64,000 bases of DNA from Streptomyces pacificus (GCF_011766325.1 NZ_BLLG01000016.1:62001-126000), one strand, 5' to 3'; positions 35,449 through 44,802 are shown, counted from the first letter of the stretch. Made by a program: numbers and translations. Notes: generated by a model from the sequence alone, not told the origin.

Positions 35449-36384
35449 GTGATTGCCTTCATCGCACCGGGACAGGGCTCCCAGGCCCCCGGCATGCTGG
35501 CCGGCTGGCTGCGCGACCCGGTCCTCGCCGAGCAGGTCCGGGCCTGGTCCGAGGCCGCCGACGTCGATCTGGTGCACCTGGGCACCAGAGCCTCGGCCGC
35601 CGAGATCGCCCGGACCGAGAACACCCAGCCCCTGCTGGTCGCCCAGGGACTGCTGGCCCACCGGGATCCGGGCGCGCAGGCCACAGTGGCGGCGGGCCAC
35701 TCGGTGGGTGAGATCACCGCCGCCGCCTGCGCCGGGGTGCTGAGTCCCACCGACGCCGTACGCCTGGCCGCGATCCGCGGCCGCGCCATGGCCGACGCCT
35801 GCGCCCTGGTGCCCACGTCCATGGCCGCCGTGGTGGGCGGCGACGAGACGGACACCCTCGCCGCGATCGCCGAACACGGCCTCACCGCCGCGACGTTCAA
35901 CGGCGCCGGCCAGATCGTGGCCGCGGGACCGACCGAGGACCTGCGGCGTCTGGCGGCCAAGCCCCCTGGCGGGAGCACGGTCAAGCCGCTGAAGGTCGCA
36001 GGGGCCTTCCACACCCGGTACATGGAAACCGCACGGCGGCGCCTGGCCGCCGCGGCCGCTGTGACGCCGTTCCGGCCGCCGCGCGGGCTGCTGCTGTCCA
36101 ACGCCGACGGCGAACCACTCGACAGGCCCGAGACGATCCGGCGGCGGCTGGTCGACCAGGTCGTGCGGCCGGTGCGCTGGGACCTCTGCCTGCTCACCCT
36201 CGGACGGATCGCGCCGGACGTGACCGTGGCCCTGCCCCCTTCCCGCACACTCGCCAACATCCTCAGGCGCCAGCTCCCCGCGCTGTTCGTGATGTCCGTC
36301 AGCACGCCGGGCGACCTCCGCAGGGTCCGGGCGCGTCTCACCGCGGCCTCCCGGACGAGGGAGGCGACCCATGCCGGTGTCTGA
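35449..36384 (+). CDS. Malonyl-CoA:ACP transacylase (FabD-like)
   Basis: 311 residues, full length for FabD. Motifs: FIAPGQGSQ at the N-terminus, nucleophile Ser85 in GHSVGEITA, and the catalytic His in KVAGAFHTRYM. It should load malonate onto a carrier protein of the cluster (two are encoded nearby). GTG 35449 is the only good start. It overlaps the following AMP-ligase gene by 14 bases. A dedicated malonyltransferase is typical of highly reducing type II polyketide clusters. Confidence 0.9.
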   Translation: MIAFIAPGQGSQAPGMLAGWLRDPVLAEQVRAWSEAADVDLVHLGTRASAAEIARTENTQPLLVAQGLLAHRDPGAQATVAAGHSVGEITAAACAGVLSPTDAVRLAAIRGRAMADACALVPTSMAAVVGGDETDTLAAIAEHGLTAATFNGAGQIVAAGPTEDLRRLAAKPPGGSTVKPLKVAGAFHTRYMETARRRLAAAAAVTPFRPPRGLLLSNADGEPLDRPETIRRRLVDQVVRPVRWDLCLLTLGRIAPDVTVALPPSRTLANILRRQLPALFVMSVSTPGDLRRVRARLTAASRTREATHAGV

Positions 36385-37894
36385 GCTCTTCGCACGCGTC
36401 CGTGCCGAGCGCGCCGGCCATCCGGCCGTGATCGCCTCCGACGGCAGCCTCTCCTACCGCGAACTGGGAACCAGGGTCGACCGGGCGGTGGGCTGGCTGC
36501 GCGCCCAGGGTGTCACCGGCGGAGCCCGGGTGGTGTACGCCGGGGGCAACGACGGCGCCTTCCTCGCCCTGTTCTACGCGACACTGCGCATCGGCGCCGT
36601 CTTCGTGCCGGTGCACCCGGAACTGACCGACGCCCAGGTCGCCCATATCGTCGACGACTGCGGGGCCGCCCTGGCGGTGTGCACCCCCAGCGCGGGCCGG
36701 CGGGCCCGGCGCACCGTGGACGTCGCGCGCGCCCGGCGGGAGATCCGGGACTCTCCCGCCGACGGCTTCGCCGGCGCCGTCTCGGACGGCGACGTCGCCC
36801 TGCTCGTCTACACCTCCGGCACGACCGGCCGCCCGAAGGGCGTGGTATGCCCCCACCGGCAGGTGCTCGCGGCGGTGCGGGCGGTCGACGAGTGCCTCGG
36901 CTACCGCGCCGAGGACGTCGTGCTGTGCCGGCTGCCGCTCTCCTTCGACTACGGGCTCTACCAGGCCCTGCTGTGCGCCCATGCGGGCTCCACCCTGGTC
37001 CTGGTGGAACGGGACGGCGACCGGGCGCTGCTGAGCGCCATCGAGCGGCACGGGGTCACCGTCGTGCCCCTCGTGCCGTCGCTGGCCCAGATGCTCACCC
37101 TGCTGCAGCGCAGGCTGCGCCGGCCCACCGGTGTCCGGCTGTTCACCAACACGGGGGCCCGCCCGGGCAAGGCGGTCACGGCGGAGCTTCTGGAACTCTT
37201 CCCCGGCTCGGTGTTCGCCTCCATGTACGGGATGACGGAGTGTCAGCGCATCTCGGTGCTCGACCCCGCCCTGTACGAGGCGCACCCGGACTCCGTGGGC
37301 CGGCCGATCCCCGGCGACCATGTGCGCGTCGTCGGCGCGGACGGCCGCGCCCTCGGCCCCGGCGAGGTGGGGGAGATCGTCGTGTGGGGGAGCACGGTGA
37401 TGGACGGCTACTGGGGGGTCCCCCAGGAGCAGCAGAACCGGTACGTCCGCCGGGCCGACGGCTCGCTCGAACTCCATACCGGGGACCGGGGGCACCTCGA
37501 CGAGGCCGGCCTGCTGTACTTCGTCGGCCGCGACGACGACATGATCAAGCGGCGCGGCGTGCGCATGGGCCTCACCGAGATCGAGGACGCCGCCGAGCGG
37601 ATCCCCGGGGTGGCCGCCGCGGTCGCGCTGCGCCCCGAACACGAGGACGCGCCGCTGCATCTGGCGGTGCAGACCTCCCTCGGTCCGCAGGAGGTGCGCA
37701 CGCGTCTCGCGCGGCTCCTGGACCGTGCCCGGCTCCCCGACCGGATCATTCCGATCCCATCGGTGCCCCTCACCGCCAACGGCAAGCCGGACCGCGAGGC
37801 CGTGCGGCGCCTGTGCGCCGCCGCGGCTTCGGAGCACGACACCCCCGTTCCCCCCGCACAGACCAGGACCCCCCATGAACCAGCCGCAGTTTGA
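36371..37894 (+). CDS. AMP-dependent ligase (acyl- or aminoacyl-AMP forming)
   Basis: 507 residues, stand-alone. Motifs are intact: LLVYTSGTTGRPKGVV (A3), YGMTECQ (A5), HTGDRGHLD (A7), KRRGVRMGLTEIED (A8) and TANGKPDRE (A10 Lys). The sequence between A4 and A5 (RLPLSFDYGLYQALL; TNTGARPGKAVTAELL) resembles the fatty-acyl/aryl-AMP ligase side more than NRPS A domains, so the substrate could be an acid starter or an amino acid. The next gene, overlapping by 20 bases, is a carrier protein and probably its acceptor. Confidence 0.88.
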   Translation: MPVSELFARVRAERAGHPAVIASDGSLSYRELGTRVDRAVGWLRAQGVTGGARVVYAGGNDGAFLALFYATLRIGAVFVPVHPELTDAQVAHIVDDCGAALAVCTPSAGRRARRTVDVARARREIRDSPADGFAGAVSDGDVALLVYTSGTTGRPKGVVCPHRQVLAAVRAVDECLGYRAEDVVLCRLPLSFDYGLYQALLCAHAGSTLVLVERDGDRALLSAIERHGVTVVPLVPSLAQMLTLLQRRLRRPTGVRLFTNTGARPGKAVTAELLELFPGSVFASMYGMTECQRISVLDPALYEAHPDSVGRPIPGDHVRVVGADGRALGPGEVGEIVVWGSTVMDGYWGVPQEQQNRYVRRADGSLELHTGDRGHLDEAGLLYFVGRDDDMIKRRGVRMGLTEIEDAAERIPGVAAAVALRPEHEDAPLHLAVQTSLGPQEVRTRLARLLDRARLPDRIIPIPSVPLTANGKPDREAVRRLCAAAASEHDTPVPPAQTRTPHEPAAV

Positions 37895-38114
37895 CCGCCT
37901 CGTGGAGCGGATCTGCTCCGTCACGGTGACCGACCCGCAGACCCCCCTCGTGGACCTCGGTGTGGACTCGCTCCGCACCATCGCCCTGCTGATGGCGATC
38001 GAGGAGGAGTTCGAGGTGGAGCTCCACCCCCGCGTCCTCGCGGACCCGGCCCAGGCCTCCCCGGCGGGCCTGTGGCGCGCCGTCCAGGAGCAGCGGACCG
38101 GGACGGGGGACTGA
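37875..38114 (+). CDS. Acyl/peptidyl carrier protein 1
   Basis: 79 residues. The phosphopantetheine attachment site is Ser32 in VDLGVDSLRTIALL. The fold is a small acidic four-helix bundle (LLMAIEEEFEVEL). It overlaps the end of the AMP-ligase gene by 20 bases, which suggests it is loaded by that ligase. The in-cluster phosphopantetheinyl transferase (51361-52047) could activate it. Confidence 0.9.
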   Translation: MNQPQFDRLVERICSVTVTDPQTPLVDLGVDSLRTIALLMAIEEEFEVELHPRVLADPAQASPAGLWRAVQEQRTGTGD

Positions 38115-38119
38115 TCGCC

Positions 38120-39295
38120 GTGTGGACCGACACGCGACCCGCCGTGGAGATGCCGCGGCTGTTCGAGCGGGGCGGGGACACGGTCTCCTTCGCCGGCGGG
38201 CTGCCCGACCTCGACGTGCTGCCCCTGGACGCGATCTCGCGCCAGATGTCCGCGCTGGTGCGGCTCGGCGGCAGGGTGGCCCTCCAGTACAGCACTCCGC
38301 ACGTCGCCCAGGCGCTTCTCCCGGCGATCGTGGATCTGATGGGACGTGAGGGAGCGCGCCCGGATGCCGGCGGCCTGGTCCCGACGAGCGGCTCCCAGAT
38401 GGGGCTGATGGCGGTGGGGCTCGCCCTGGCGGTGCCCGGGGAGACCGTGCTCGTGCAGACCCCCGCCTACCCGGGTGCCGCTGCGGCCTTCCGCACCGCC
38501 GGCCTGAGGCTGCACGCCCTCCCTCGGGACGCCCGGGGCCCGGCGCCGGAAGGCCTGCGTGAAACGATTCTGCGGCTTCGCGGGGTAGGACGTACCGCGC
38601 GGCTCGTCTACTGCAATCCGACCTTCCAGAACCCCACCGGCGCCACCCTGGACGTCGACCGCCGCAGGGAACTGCTCGCGGTGGCCGACGAGCTCGGCCT
38701 GCTGCTGATCGAGGACAACCCCTACGGGCTGCTGGGCTTCGCGGGGGAGACCACCGACACGCTCACGGCGCTCGCCCCCGAACGCGTCGTGTACCTCGGC
38801 ACCTTCTCCAAGGTCTTCGCGCCCGGCCTGCGCTGCGGCTGGATCGCCGCGCCACCCGAGCAGGCCGCCGCGCTGCGCCGCACCACGGAGGTGATGGCCC
38901 TGTCCCCGTCGGCGCTGGCCCAGGCCGCGATCGCCGCCTTCCACGCACGCAGCGGATGGACGGAGCTGATCGACCGCTACCGCGCCGCCTACCGCGAACG
39001 CTGCGCGCTGATGACCGACGCCCTGGAACGCGAACTCGGCGACGGCGGGCAGTGGACCTGGCAGCGGCCGCAGGGGGGCTTCTACCTGTGGCTGCGCCAC
39101 CGCGGCGGACTCGACACCGGCCCGCTCGCCCGGGCCGCCGCCGAGCGGGGCGTCTCCTTCGTCCCCGGGAGCCACTTCCGGATCGACGGGGAGCCCTCGA
39201 ACGCGCTGCGGCTGTGCTTCAGCCACGTGCCCAGGGAGCGGATCGCCGCGGGCGTCTCCCGACTGGCCACCGTGCTCAGGGGAGACGCGGCATGA
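38120..39295 (+). CDS. PLP-dependent aminotransferase (class I, MocR/LysN-like)
   Basis: 391 residues. The PLP Lys231 lies in GTFSKVFAPGLRCGW, the phosphate or substrate Arg is near the C-terminus (NALRLCFSH), and NPTFQNPTG and EDNPYG mark the class I cofactor site. The family includes 2-aminoadipate and valine-pyruvate aminotransferases. GTG 38120 is six bases after the carrier-protein stop; no better start exists. It could make an amino or oxo acid for the AMP ligase, or act on a carrier-bound aldehyde or ketone. The following gene overlaps by four bases. Confidence 0.88.
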   Translation: MWTDTRPAVEMPRLFERGGDTVSFAGGLPDLDVLPLDAISRQMSALVRLGGRVALQYSTPHVAQALLPAIVDLMGREGARPDAGGLVPTSGSQMGLMAVGLALAVPGETVLVQTPAYPGAAAAFRTAGLRLHALPRDARGPAPEGLRETILRLRGVGRTARLVYCNPTFQNPTGATLDVDRRRELLAVADELGLLLIEDNPYGLLGFAGETTDTLTALAPERVVYLGTFSKVFAPGLRCGWIAAPPEQAAALRRTTEVMALSPSALAQAAIAAFHARSGWTELIDRYRAAYRERCALMTDALERELGDGGQWTWQRPQGGFYLWLRHRGGLDTGPLARAAAERGVSFVPGSHFRIDGEPSNALRLCFSHVPRERIAAGVSRLATVLRGDAA

Positions 39296-41613
39296 GCGGA
39301 CAGCCGCGTCCGGCCCGCGCCCTCGGCCGTGCCGCGTTCGCCCCCTCCCATCCACTCGCCGGCAGCGACTGGCGGGTGTGGGACGTCGGGCTGCTGCGCG
39401 GCGCCGGCTTCCCGGTGTCCGGACTGGAACTGCTCAAGGGCCCCCGCGCGGCCCGGGCCGCCCGGCTCCTGGAGTCCGAGGGCCTCGAGGCGTTCCAGGC
39501 CGCCTACCGGGCCGACAGCGCCGCCGAGTCGAAGGCGCTGGCCGGCCTGGCGGCGGACGGCACCTTCCGGCGGGCCGTCGCCTGGCAGAACCGCACGATG
39601 TACCGCGTACTGGACTCCGTCGCGGCCCGCAGCGGCAAGGCGAGCAGGCGCCGGCGGCGGGAACGGGGCGTCGCCATGTACTGGCTGCGCTACTGCGCCA
39701 AGGCCGACATGATCGGCTTCTTCGGCCCCGGCGCGTGGATCAGCGTCGGCCGAGGGCGGCGCGCCGTGGACCTCGACCACGGGCCCGCGCTGACGGCGGA
39801 GAGCCGGACGTCCTTCGAACGCTGGGCGGTGGCCGCACTCGCCGACTGGATGGTGGCGCAGCCGGGTGCCCGCTGGTGGTTCCCGCCGATGCTCAGGGCC
39901 GACGTCCACCTCGCCGGCGACCGGCTCCTCCTCCCGGGCGGGCGCACGATCCGCCTGAAGGACGACGACGCCCGCGTCCTGCGCCTCGCCGACGGCGACC
40001 GCAGCGCCGAGGCCGTCGCCGAGGCCACCGGCTGGGACCCGGCGTCGGCACGGGAGCGGGTGGAGAAGGCCCTGCAGCGGCTCCTGCGGCAGCGGGTGCT
40101 GACCTGGGACGCCAACATCCCCGTCGACGTACGCGCCGAAGAGGTCCTGCGCAGGCGCGTGGCGGGCATCGGCGATCCCGGGCTGCTCGCACGGTTCGGC
40201 GCAGTGCTGGCGGAACTCGACGGGCTGCGGGAGACGATCGACGGCACACGCAGCGCGGAGGAACTCGCCGACGCGCTCGACCGGCTCGACGCCTTCTTCG
40301 TCCGCATCACGGGACAGGCCGCCTCCCGGGAAGAGGGAAAGATGTACGCCGGCCGGACGCTGTGCTACCAGGACTCCCTCCGCGACTGCCGCATGGACCT
40401 GGGGCGCGACTTCCTCGACTCCGTCGCCCGCCCCCTGGTCCTCGTCGCCGACGCCGCCGACTGGTTCGGCAACCGCCTCGCCGAGCTCGTGGAGGCTCAG
40501 GTCGCGGGCTTCGTCCGAGAGGCCGCCGGCGGCCGGGGCGGCCCGGTGGCCCTCGCCGACGTGTGGACGCGGGTGCTCAACCTCTTCTGGGGAGACACCG
40601 CGGCCCCGGTGCGGACCGCCACCCGCGAGCTCGCCCGCAAGTGGCAGGAGGCGCTCGGGGCGGACCCGGCGGCGGAACTGCCCGCGCGCCTGGAGCTCTC
40701 GGTCGCGGACATCGAGGAGCGGGCCGGGGAGCTGTTCGCCACCGGTCCCGTCCGCTCCCCGCACCTCGCCCTGCACAGCCCCGACCTGCAGATCGCCGCC
40801 CCCTCGGTCGACGCGGTCAACGCCGGGGAGTACACGGCCGTACTCGGCGAACTGCACGCCTGCCTCGCCACGCTCGACCCGGGCTCGCTCGACTGGACCA
40901 CCGGCGCCGCCTCGCTCCGCGACCAGGTCAACGCGGCCGTGGGCGCGCAGCGCCTGGTACCGCTGCTGCCGGTCGACTGGACGCGCAACAGCGGACGGGT
41001 GGTCCCCGCCCCCGTCGGGACGACCGACCGGCTTATCGGCTTCACCCGGGCCCCCTTCGACGACCGCGCCCGGGTGGATCCGGCGGCGTCCATCACCCTG
41101 CACGAGACGGACGGCACCGTCACCGCCACCACACCCGACGGCCACGAGTGGAACATCGCCGAACTCCTCGCGGTACCGATCTCGATCATCGCCGCCGACG
41201 CCTTCAAGATCGGACTCGACCGGGCGCACGCTCCCCGGGTCACCCTCGACGGCCTGGTCCTGTTCCGGGAGACCTGGCGCCTGCCCGTCGCGGGCACCGG
41301 CCTGCCGCGGAAGGCGGACGCCGAGCGCGACTACCTGGCCGTACGGGACTGGTGCGCCCGCAACGCCCTGCCCGACCTGCTCTTCGTCAAGTTCCAGGCG
41401 GAGACCAAGCCGTACCTCGTCGACTTCACCAGCCCCACGCTGGTCCTGTACTTCGCCAGCATGGTCCGCGCCGCACACCGGCAGGACCCCGAAGCGGTCG
41501 TGAGCCTCAGCGAGCCGCTGCCGTCCCCGGACGAATGCTGGCTGACGGACTCCCACGGCGAACGGTACGTCAGCGAACTACGCCTGCAGATCAGCAGAAA
41601 GGTGCCGGAATGA
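39292..41613 (+). CDS. LanB-like (lantibiotic dehydratase family) protein, divergent
   Basis: 773 residues. It is recognised as Lant_dehydr-type mainly by the block at 130-149 (YWLRYCAKADMIGFFGPGAW), which lies where classical LanBs have an Arg followed by a TPFG segment; here it is MIGFFGP, a divergent version. Further family-like regions are REEGKMYAGRTLCYQDSLRDC (about 345-365) and the C-terminal stretch LPDLLFVKFQAETKPYLVDF. Classical LanBs glutamylate Ser/Thr from glutamyl-tRNA and then eliminate. No precursor peptide is seen in the cluster, so the acceptor may be a carrier-bound or free amino acid. It overlaps both neighbours by four bases. The function is open. Confidence 0.75.
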   Translation: MSGQPRPARALGRAAFAPSHPLAGSDWRVWDVGLLRGAGFPVSGLELLKGPRAARAARLLESEGLEAFQAAYRADSAAESKALAGLAADGTFRRAVAWQNRTMYRVLDSVAARSGKASRRRRRERGVAMYWLRYCAKADMIGFFGPGAWISVGRGRRAVDLDHGPALTAESRTSFERWAVAALADWMVAQPGARWWFPPMLRADVHLAGDRLLLPGGRTIRLKDDDARVLRLADGDRSAEAVAEATGWDPASARERVEKALQRLLRQRVLTWDANIPVDVRAEEVLRRRVAGIGDPGLLARFGAVLAELDGLRETIDGTRSAEELADALDRLDAFFVRITGQAASREEGKMYAGRTLCYQDSLRDCRMDLGRDFLDSVARPLVLVADAADWFGNRLAELVEAQVAGFVREAAGGRGGPVALADVWTRVLNLFWGDTAAPVRTATRELARKWQEALGADPAAELPARLELSVADIEERAGELFATGPVRSPHLALHSPDLQIAAPSVDAVNAGEYTAVLGELHACLATLDPGSLDWTTGAASLRDQVNAAVGAQRLVPLLPVDWTRNSGRVVPAPVGTTDRLIGFTRAPFDDRARVDPAASITLHETDGTVTATTPDGHEWNIAELLAVPISIIAADAFKIGLDRAHAPRVTLDGLVLFRETWRLPVAGTGLPRKADAERDYLAVRDWCARNALPDLLFVKFQAETKPYLVDFTSPTLVLYFASMVRAAHRQDPEAVVSLSEPLPSPDECWLTDSHGERYVSELRLQISRKVPE

Positions 41614-42668
41614 GCCTGGTAACCCGAGACGGCTCGGCCGTATCCACGACCCGCCGCTCCAGGAACCCCGATATCACCGCGACGATCGGAGGAACGCCGC
41701 TTGTCGCACTCGACCGCCTCTTCCCACCCGAGCGGTTCCAGGTGTACGCCAAGTGCGAGCGCTTCAACCCCGGCGGAAGCATCAAGGACCGGGCCGCCAA
41801 GTCGATGCTCGAAGAGGCCATCCGGACGTCGAAGGTCGTCCCCGGGGTCTCCACGGTGGTCGAGTCGTCCTCCGGCAACCTCGGGATCGCACTCGCCCAG
41901 CTCTGCAACTTCCACAAAATCGCCCTCGTCTGCGTCGTGGACCCCCACACCACCACGCAGAACATCGCCATCATGCGGGCCTACGGCGCGCGGGTCGAGG
42001 TCGTCGACCGCGACCCCGCCTCCGGCCAGTACCTGCCGGCGCGCATCGCGAGGGTCCGGGCACTGCTGGAAGCCCTCCCCGACGCCTACTGGCCCAACCA
42101 GTACGCGAACGAGTGCAACGCCCTGGCCCACCACCACACCATGCGCGAGATCTGCGAAGCCCTGCCCCGCGCGCCCGACTACCTCTTCCTGGCGACCAGC
42201 ACCACCGGAACGCTCCGCGGCTGCGCCGACTACTGCCGCGAGAACGGGCTGGCCACGAGGGTGGTGGCGGTGGACGCGGTGGGAAGCGTGATCTTCGGGC
42301 CACCGGAGCCGGGCGGCGCCCGCCACCCGCGCAGGATCCCCGGACACGGAGCGGCGATCGTACCCCCGCTCCTGCGGCCGGACCTCGCGGACAAGGTCGT
42401 CAAGGTCACCGACTACGAGTGCGTACGCGGCTGCCGCCGGCTGCTCGCCCGCGAGTCCATCCTCGCCGGCGGTTCCTCGGGCGCCGTGGTCAGCGCCCTG
42501 CAACGGTCCTCCTCCTCGATCGAACCGGGCGCCACCTGCGTCGCGGTGCTTCCCGACGGTGGCGACCGCTACCTCGACACCATCTACTGCGACTCCTGGG
42601 TGGACACCCACCTCCGCCCGCACCCGAACCGCTCGCCCCACCACGAACAGGACAGGACCGAGGCATGA
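41610..42668 (+). CDS. sbnA: SbnA-like N-(2-amino-2-carboxyethyl)-L-glutamate synthase
   Basis: 352 residues. A cysteine-synthase fold with PLP Lys59 in FNPGGSIKDRAAK, the substrate loop VESSSGNLGIAL and the glycine-rich phosphate loop TSTTGTLRG. In staphyloferrin B and other pathways SbnA condenses O-phospho-L-serine with L-glutamate. The next gene is SbnB-like, and the pair gives L-2,3-diaminopropionate. Both neighbours overlap by four bases (ATGA). This places diaminopropionate as a building block of the cluster product. Confidence 0.88.
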   Translation: MSLVTRDGSAVSTTRRSRNPDITATIGGTPLVALDRLFPPERFQVYAKCERFNPGGSIKDRAAKSMLEEAIRTSKVVPGVSTVVESSSGNLGIALAQLCNFHKIALVCVVDPHTTTQNIAIMRAYGARVEVVDRDPASGQYLPARIARVRALLEALPDAYWPNQYANECNALAHHHTMREICEALPRAPDYLFLATSTTGTLRGCADYCRENGLATRVVAVDAVGSVIFGPPEPGGARHPRRIPGHGAAIVPPLLRPDLADKVVKVTDYECVRGCRRLLARESILAGGSSGAVVSALQRSSSSIEPGATCVAVLPDGGDRYLDTIYCDSWVDTHLRPHPNRSPHHEQDRTEA

Positions 42669-43693
42669 GGATCCTCAACCGAGACGACGTCGACGCCGCT
42701 CTGAGTGATCGCGAACCCGCGGTCCTGGAAGCGGTGCGCACCGCCTACCTCCTCCACGGCCGGGGCCGTTCGCGGGTGCCGTTCTCCGGTTTCCTGCGCC
42801 CGCCGGAGCCCGCCGGCTCCCGCATCATCTCCCTTCCCGCCTACCTGGGCGGTCCCGAACCCGTGATGGGCATGAAGTGGATCTCCTCCTTCCCCGGGAA
42901 CGTGGACGAAGGACTCCAGCGGGCGTCCTCGATCCAGGTCCTCAACGACCTGCGCACCGGCTACCCCATCGCGCTCCTCGAGTCAAGCCGGATCTCCGCG
43001 TCGCGGACCGCCGCGAGCGCCGCGCTCGCCAGTGCGGCACTCCACGGCACGCGCGCGGTGCGCACCGCGGGGCTCATCGGGTGCGGCACGATCAACCAGC
43101 GGGTCCTGGCGTTCCTCGTGCGGACGCACCCGGAACTGGAGGCCGTGCTGCTCACCGACGCGGTGCCGGAACGAGCCGAAGTCCTCGCCGCAGAGCTGCG
43201 CCGCCTGCACCCGGCCATCGCCTTCCGCACCGGCGACGCCGCCGCAGCGCTCGGCGCCCGCACGGTCAGCGTGGCGACCACCGACTCGGGCTACTGGCTC
43301 GATCTCGCTGCCTTTCCCCACCGCCCCGACGGCCAGGTGATCCTGCACCTGTCGCTGCGCGACCTCGACACGAAGTCGGTGCTCTCCGCCCGCAACGTGG
43401 TCGACGACGTCGAGCACGCCGTCCGTGAGCGCACCTCCCTCCACATGGCCGAACAGGAGGTCGGCAACCGCGACTTCGTGCATGCCGAGATAGCGGCCGT
43501 GCTGGACGGTTCGGTACCGCCCGACCCCGGGGGCACCACCGTCTTCTCGCCCTTCGGCCTGGGCATCCTGGACCTCGCGGTCGCGCAGGAGGTGCTCGCC
43601 TACGCCACTCGGGCGGGCCTGGGCACCGAGGTCGCGGGATTCGCCCCCGGCAGCCACCGGGTGACGTCGGCCATGACGGAGAAGCCGGCATGA
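42665..43693 (+). CDS. sbnB: SbnB-like N-(2-amino-2-carboxyethyl)-L-glutamate dehydrogenase
   Basis: 342 residues, ornithine-cyclodeaminase/mu-crystallin family. The substrate region has GMKWISSFPGNVDEGLQRASS and the NAD fold has TAGLIGCGTINQRVLAFL. SbnB oxidatively splits the SbnA product to L-2,3-diaminopropionate, 2-oxoglutarate and NADH. It starts inside the SbnA stop and ends inside the ketoreductase start, so it is firmly embedded in the operon. Confidence 0.88.
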   Translation: MRILNRDDVDAALSDREPAVLEAVRTAYLLHGRGRSRVPFSGFLRPPEPAGSRIISLPAYLGGPEPVMGMKWISSFPGNVDEGLQRASSIQVLNDLRTGYPIALLESSRISASRTAASAALASAALHGTRAVRTAGLIGCGTINQRVLAFLVRTHPELEAVLLTDAVPERAEVLAAELRRLHPAIAFRTGDAAAALGARTVSVATTDSGYWLDLAAFPHRPDGQVILHLSLRDLDTKSVLSARNVVDDVEHAVRERTSLHMAEQEVGNRDFVHAEIAAVLDGSVPPDPGGTTVFSPFGLGILDLAVAQEVLAYATRAGLGTEVAGFAPGSHRVTSAMTEKPA

Positions 43694-44451
43694 GCGGCCC
43701 CGGAAGCCTCTTCCCCGAGGGCACGAGGGCCCTGGTCACCGGCGCGTCACGGGGTATCGGTGCGGCGATCGCCGTCACCCTGGCCGAGCACGGCTGCGAC
43801 GTCGCCGTCAACTACCGCTCCAACGCGTCCAAGGCCGAGGACGTCGCCCGGCGGATCCGCAGCCTCGGCAGGAAGAGCCTGCTGCTCCAGGCGGACGTCT
43901 CCGACGAGGCGCAGGTCACCGCGATGTACCGGGAGCTGAGGGCCGCGTGGGGTTCGCTCGACGTGGCGGTGCTCAACTCCGGGGTGACCTCCGACGGCCA
44001 TCTGGCCGCCATGAGCGGTGCCAAGTGGCGGCAGGTCATCGACACCAACCTCACCGGCACCTTTTTCACCGCACGTGAGGCCACCAAGCTCATGTACGTC
44101 ACCGGCGGTGCGATCGTCCTCATCGCGTCCACCAGCGGCGTCGCGGGCCGGGCGGGCCAGGCCAACTACGCCGCGAGCAAGGCCGGGGTGATCTCCCTGG
44201 CCAAGACGCTGGCGTACGAGGTCGCCGCACGCGGCATCCGGGTCAACGTCGTGGCCCCCGGATTCATCGACACCGACATGGTGAAGAAGCTGCCGGCCGC
44301 CCGACGGGCCCACGCCCAGCAGTCCATACCGATGGGGCGCATGGGGACGCCGCGGGAAGTGGCGCACGCCGCCGCCTTCCTGGCCGGCCCCGGCGCCTCG
44401 TACATCACCGGCAAGGTGCTCACCGTCGACGGCGGAATGATCCCCGTCTAG
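43690..44451 (+). CDS. 3-oxoacyl-ACP reductase (FabG-like ketoreductase)
   Basis: 253 residues, classical SDR. It has TGASRGIG (NADPH), NSG in place of NAG, and the catalytic Ser147, Tyr160 and Lys164 (STSGVAGRAGQANYAASKAG). The C-terminus has the usual PGFIDTDM and GKVLTVDGGM. It should reduce the beta-keto group of carrier-bound intermediates after the ketosynthase. The dehydratase further down acts next; no enoylreductase is present, so chains should stay unsaturated. Confidence 0.9.
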   Translation: MSGPGSLFPEGTRALVTGASRGIGAAIAVTLAEHGCDVAVNYRSNASKAEDVARRIRSLGRKSLLLQADVSDEAQVTAMYRELRAAWGSLDVAVLNSGVTSDGHLAAMSGAKWRQVIDTNLTGTFFTAREATKLMYVTGGAIVLIASTSGVAGRAGQANYAASKAGVISLAKTLAYEVAARGIRVNVVAPGFIDTDMVKKLPAARRAHAQQSIPMGRMGTPREVAHAAAFLAGPGASYITGKVLTVDGGMIPV

Positions 44452-44505
44452 CCGTGCCGTCCGGCACACCGACGACCCCACACCCCCCTGACGAGAGGAA
44501 CCCCC

Positions 44506-44802
44506 GTGTCCGTCGCCACCTTCGAGCAGATCCGCGCCCAGGCCCAGTCCCGCCTCGAGAAGAACACACACCTGAAGTCGATGATCATCGACCGCCTGGG
44601 CCTGGACGTGGAACCGTCCGTCGTCTCCGACAACCAGCCGCTGTTCGGCCGCGGCCTCGAGATGGACTCCCTGGACACCCTGGAGATCGTCGTCATGATC
44701 AACAGCGAGTACGCCGTGCTGATCAGCGACGACGACTTCGAGGCCTTCGGCTCCATCAACGCCCTGGTCGACTTCGTCGAAGCCCGCGAGGCCCGGTCGT
44801 GA
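44506..44802 (+). CDS. Acyl carrier protein 2
   Basis: 98 residues with a longer N-terminal helix than usual. The attachment Ser55 is in RGLEMDSLDTLEIVV. It is likely the carrier for chain extension, since it sits between the ketoreductase and the dehydratase, while carrier 1 follows the ligase. GTG 44506 has GAGAGGAA upstream. The stop overlaps the next start by four bases. Confidence 0.9.
   Translation: MSVATFEQIRAQAQSRLEKNTHLKSMIIDRLGLDVEPSVVSDNQPLFGRGLEMDSLDTLEIVVMINSEYAVLISDDDFEAFGSINALVDFVEAREARS

Noticed and set aside
36338..39355. 1005-residue open frame on the minus strand opposite the cluster genes
   Set aside because: It is antisense to an AMP ligase, carrier protein and aminotransferase with intact motifs. 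High GC leaves long stop-free antisense frames, and its translation is low-complexity Gly/Arg/Val text.
39378..42668. 1096-residue plus-strand frame across the LanB-like and SbnA genes
   Set aside because: Only its last third (41610-42668) is SbnA; the upstream part is an out-of-frame shadow of the LanB-like gene.
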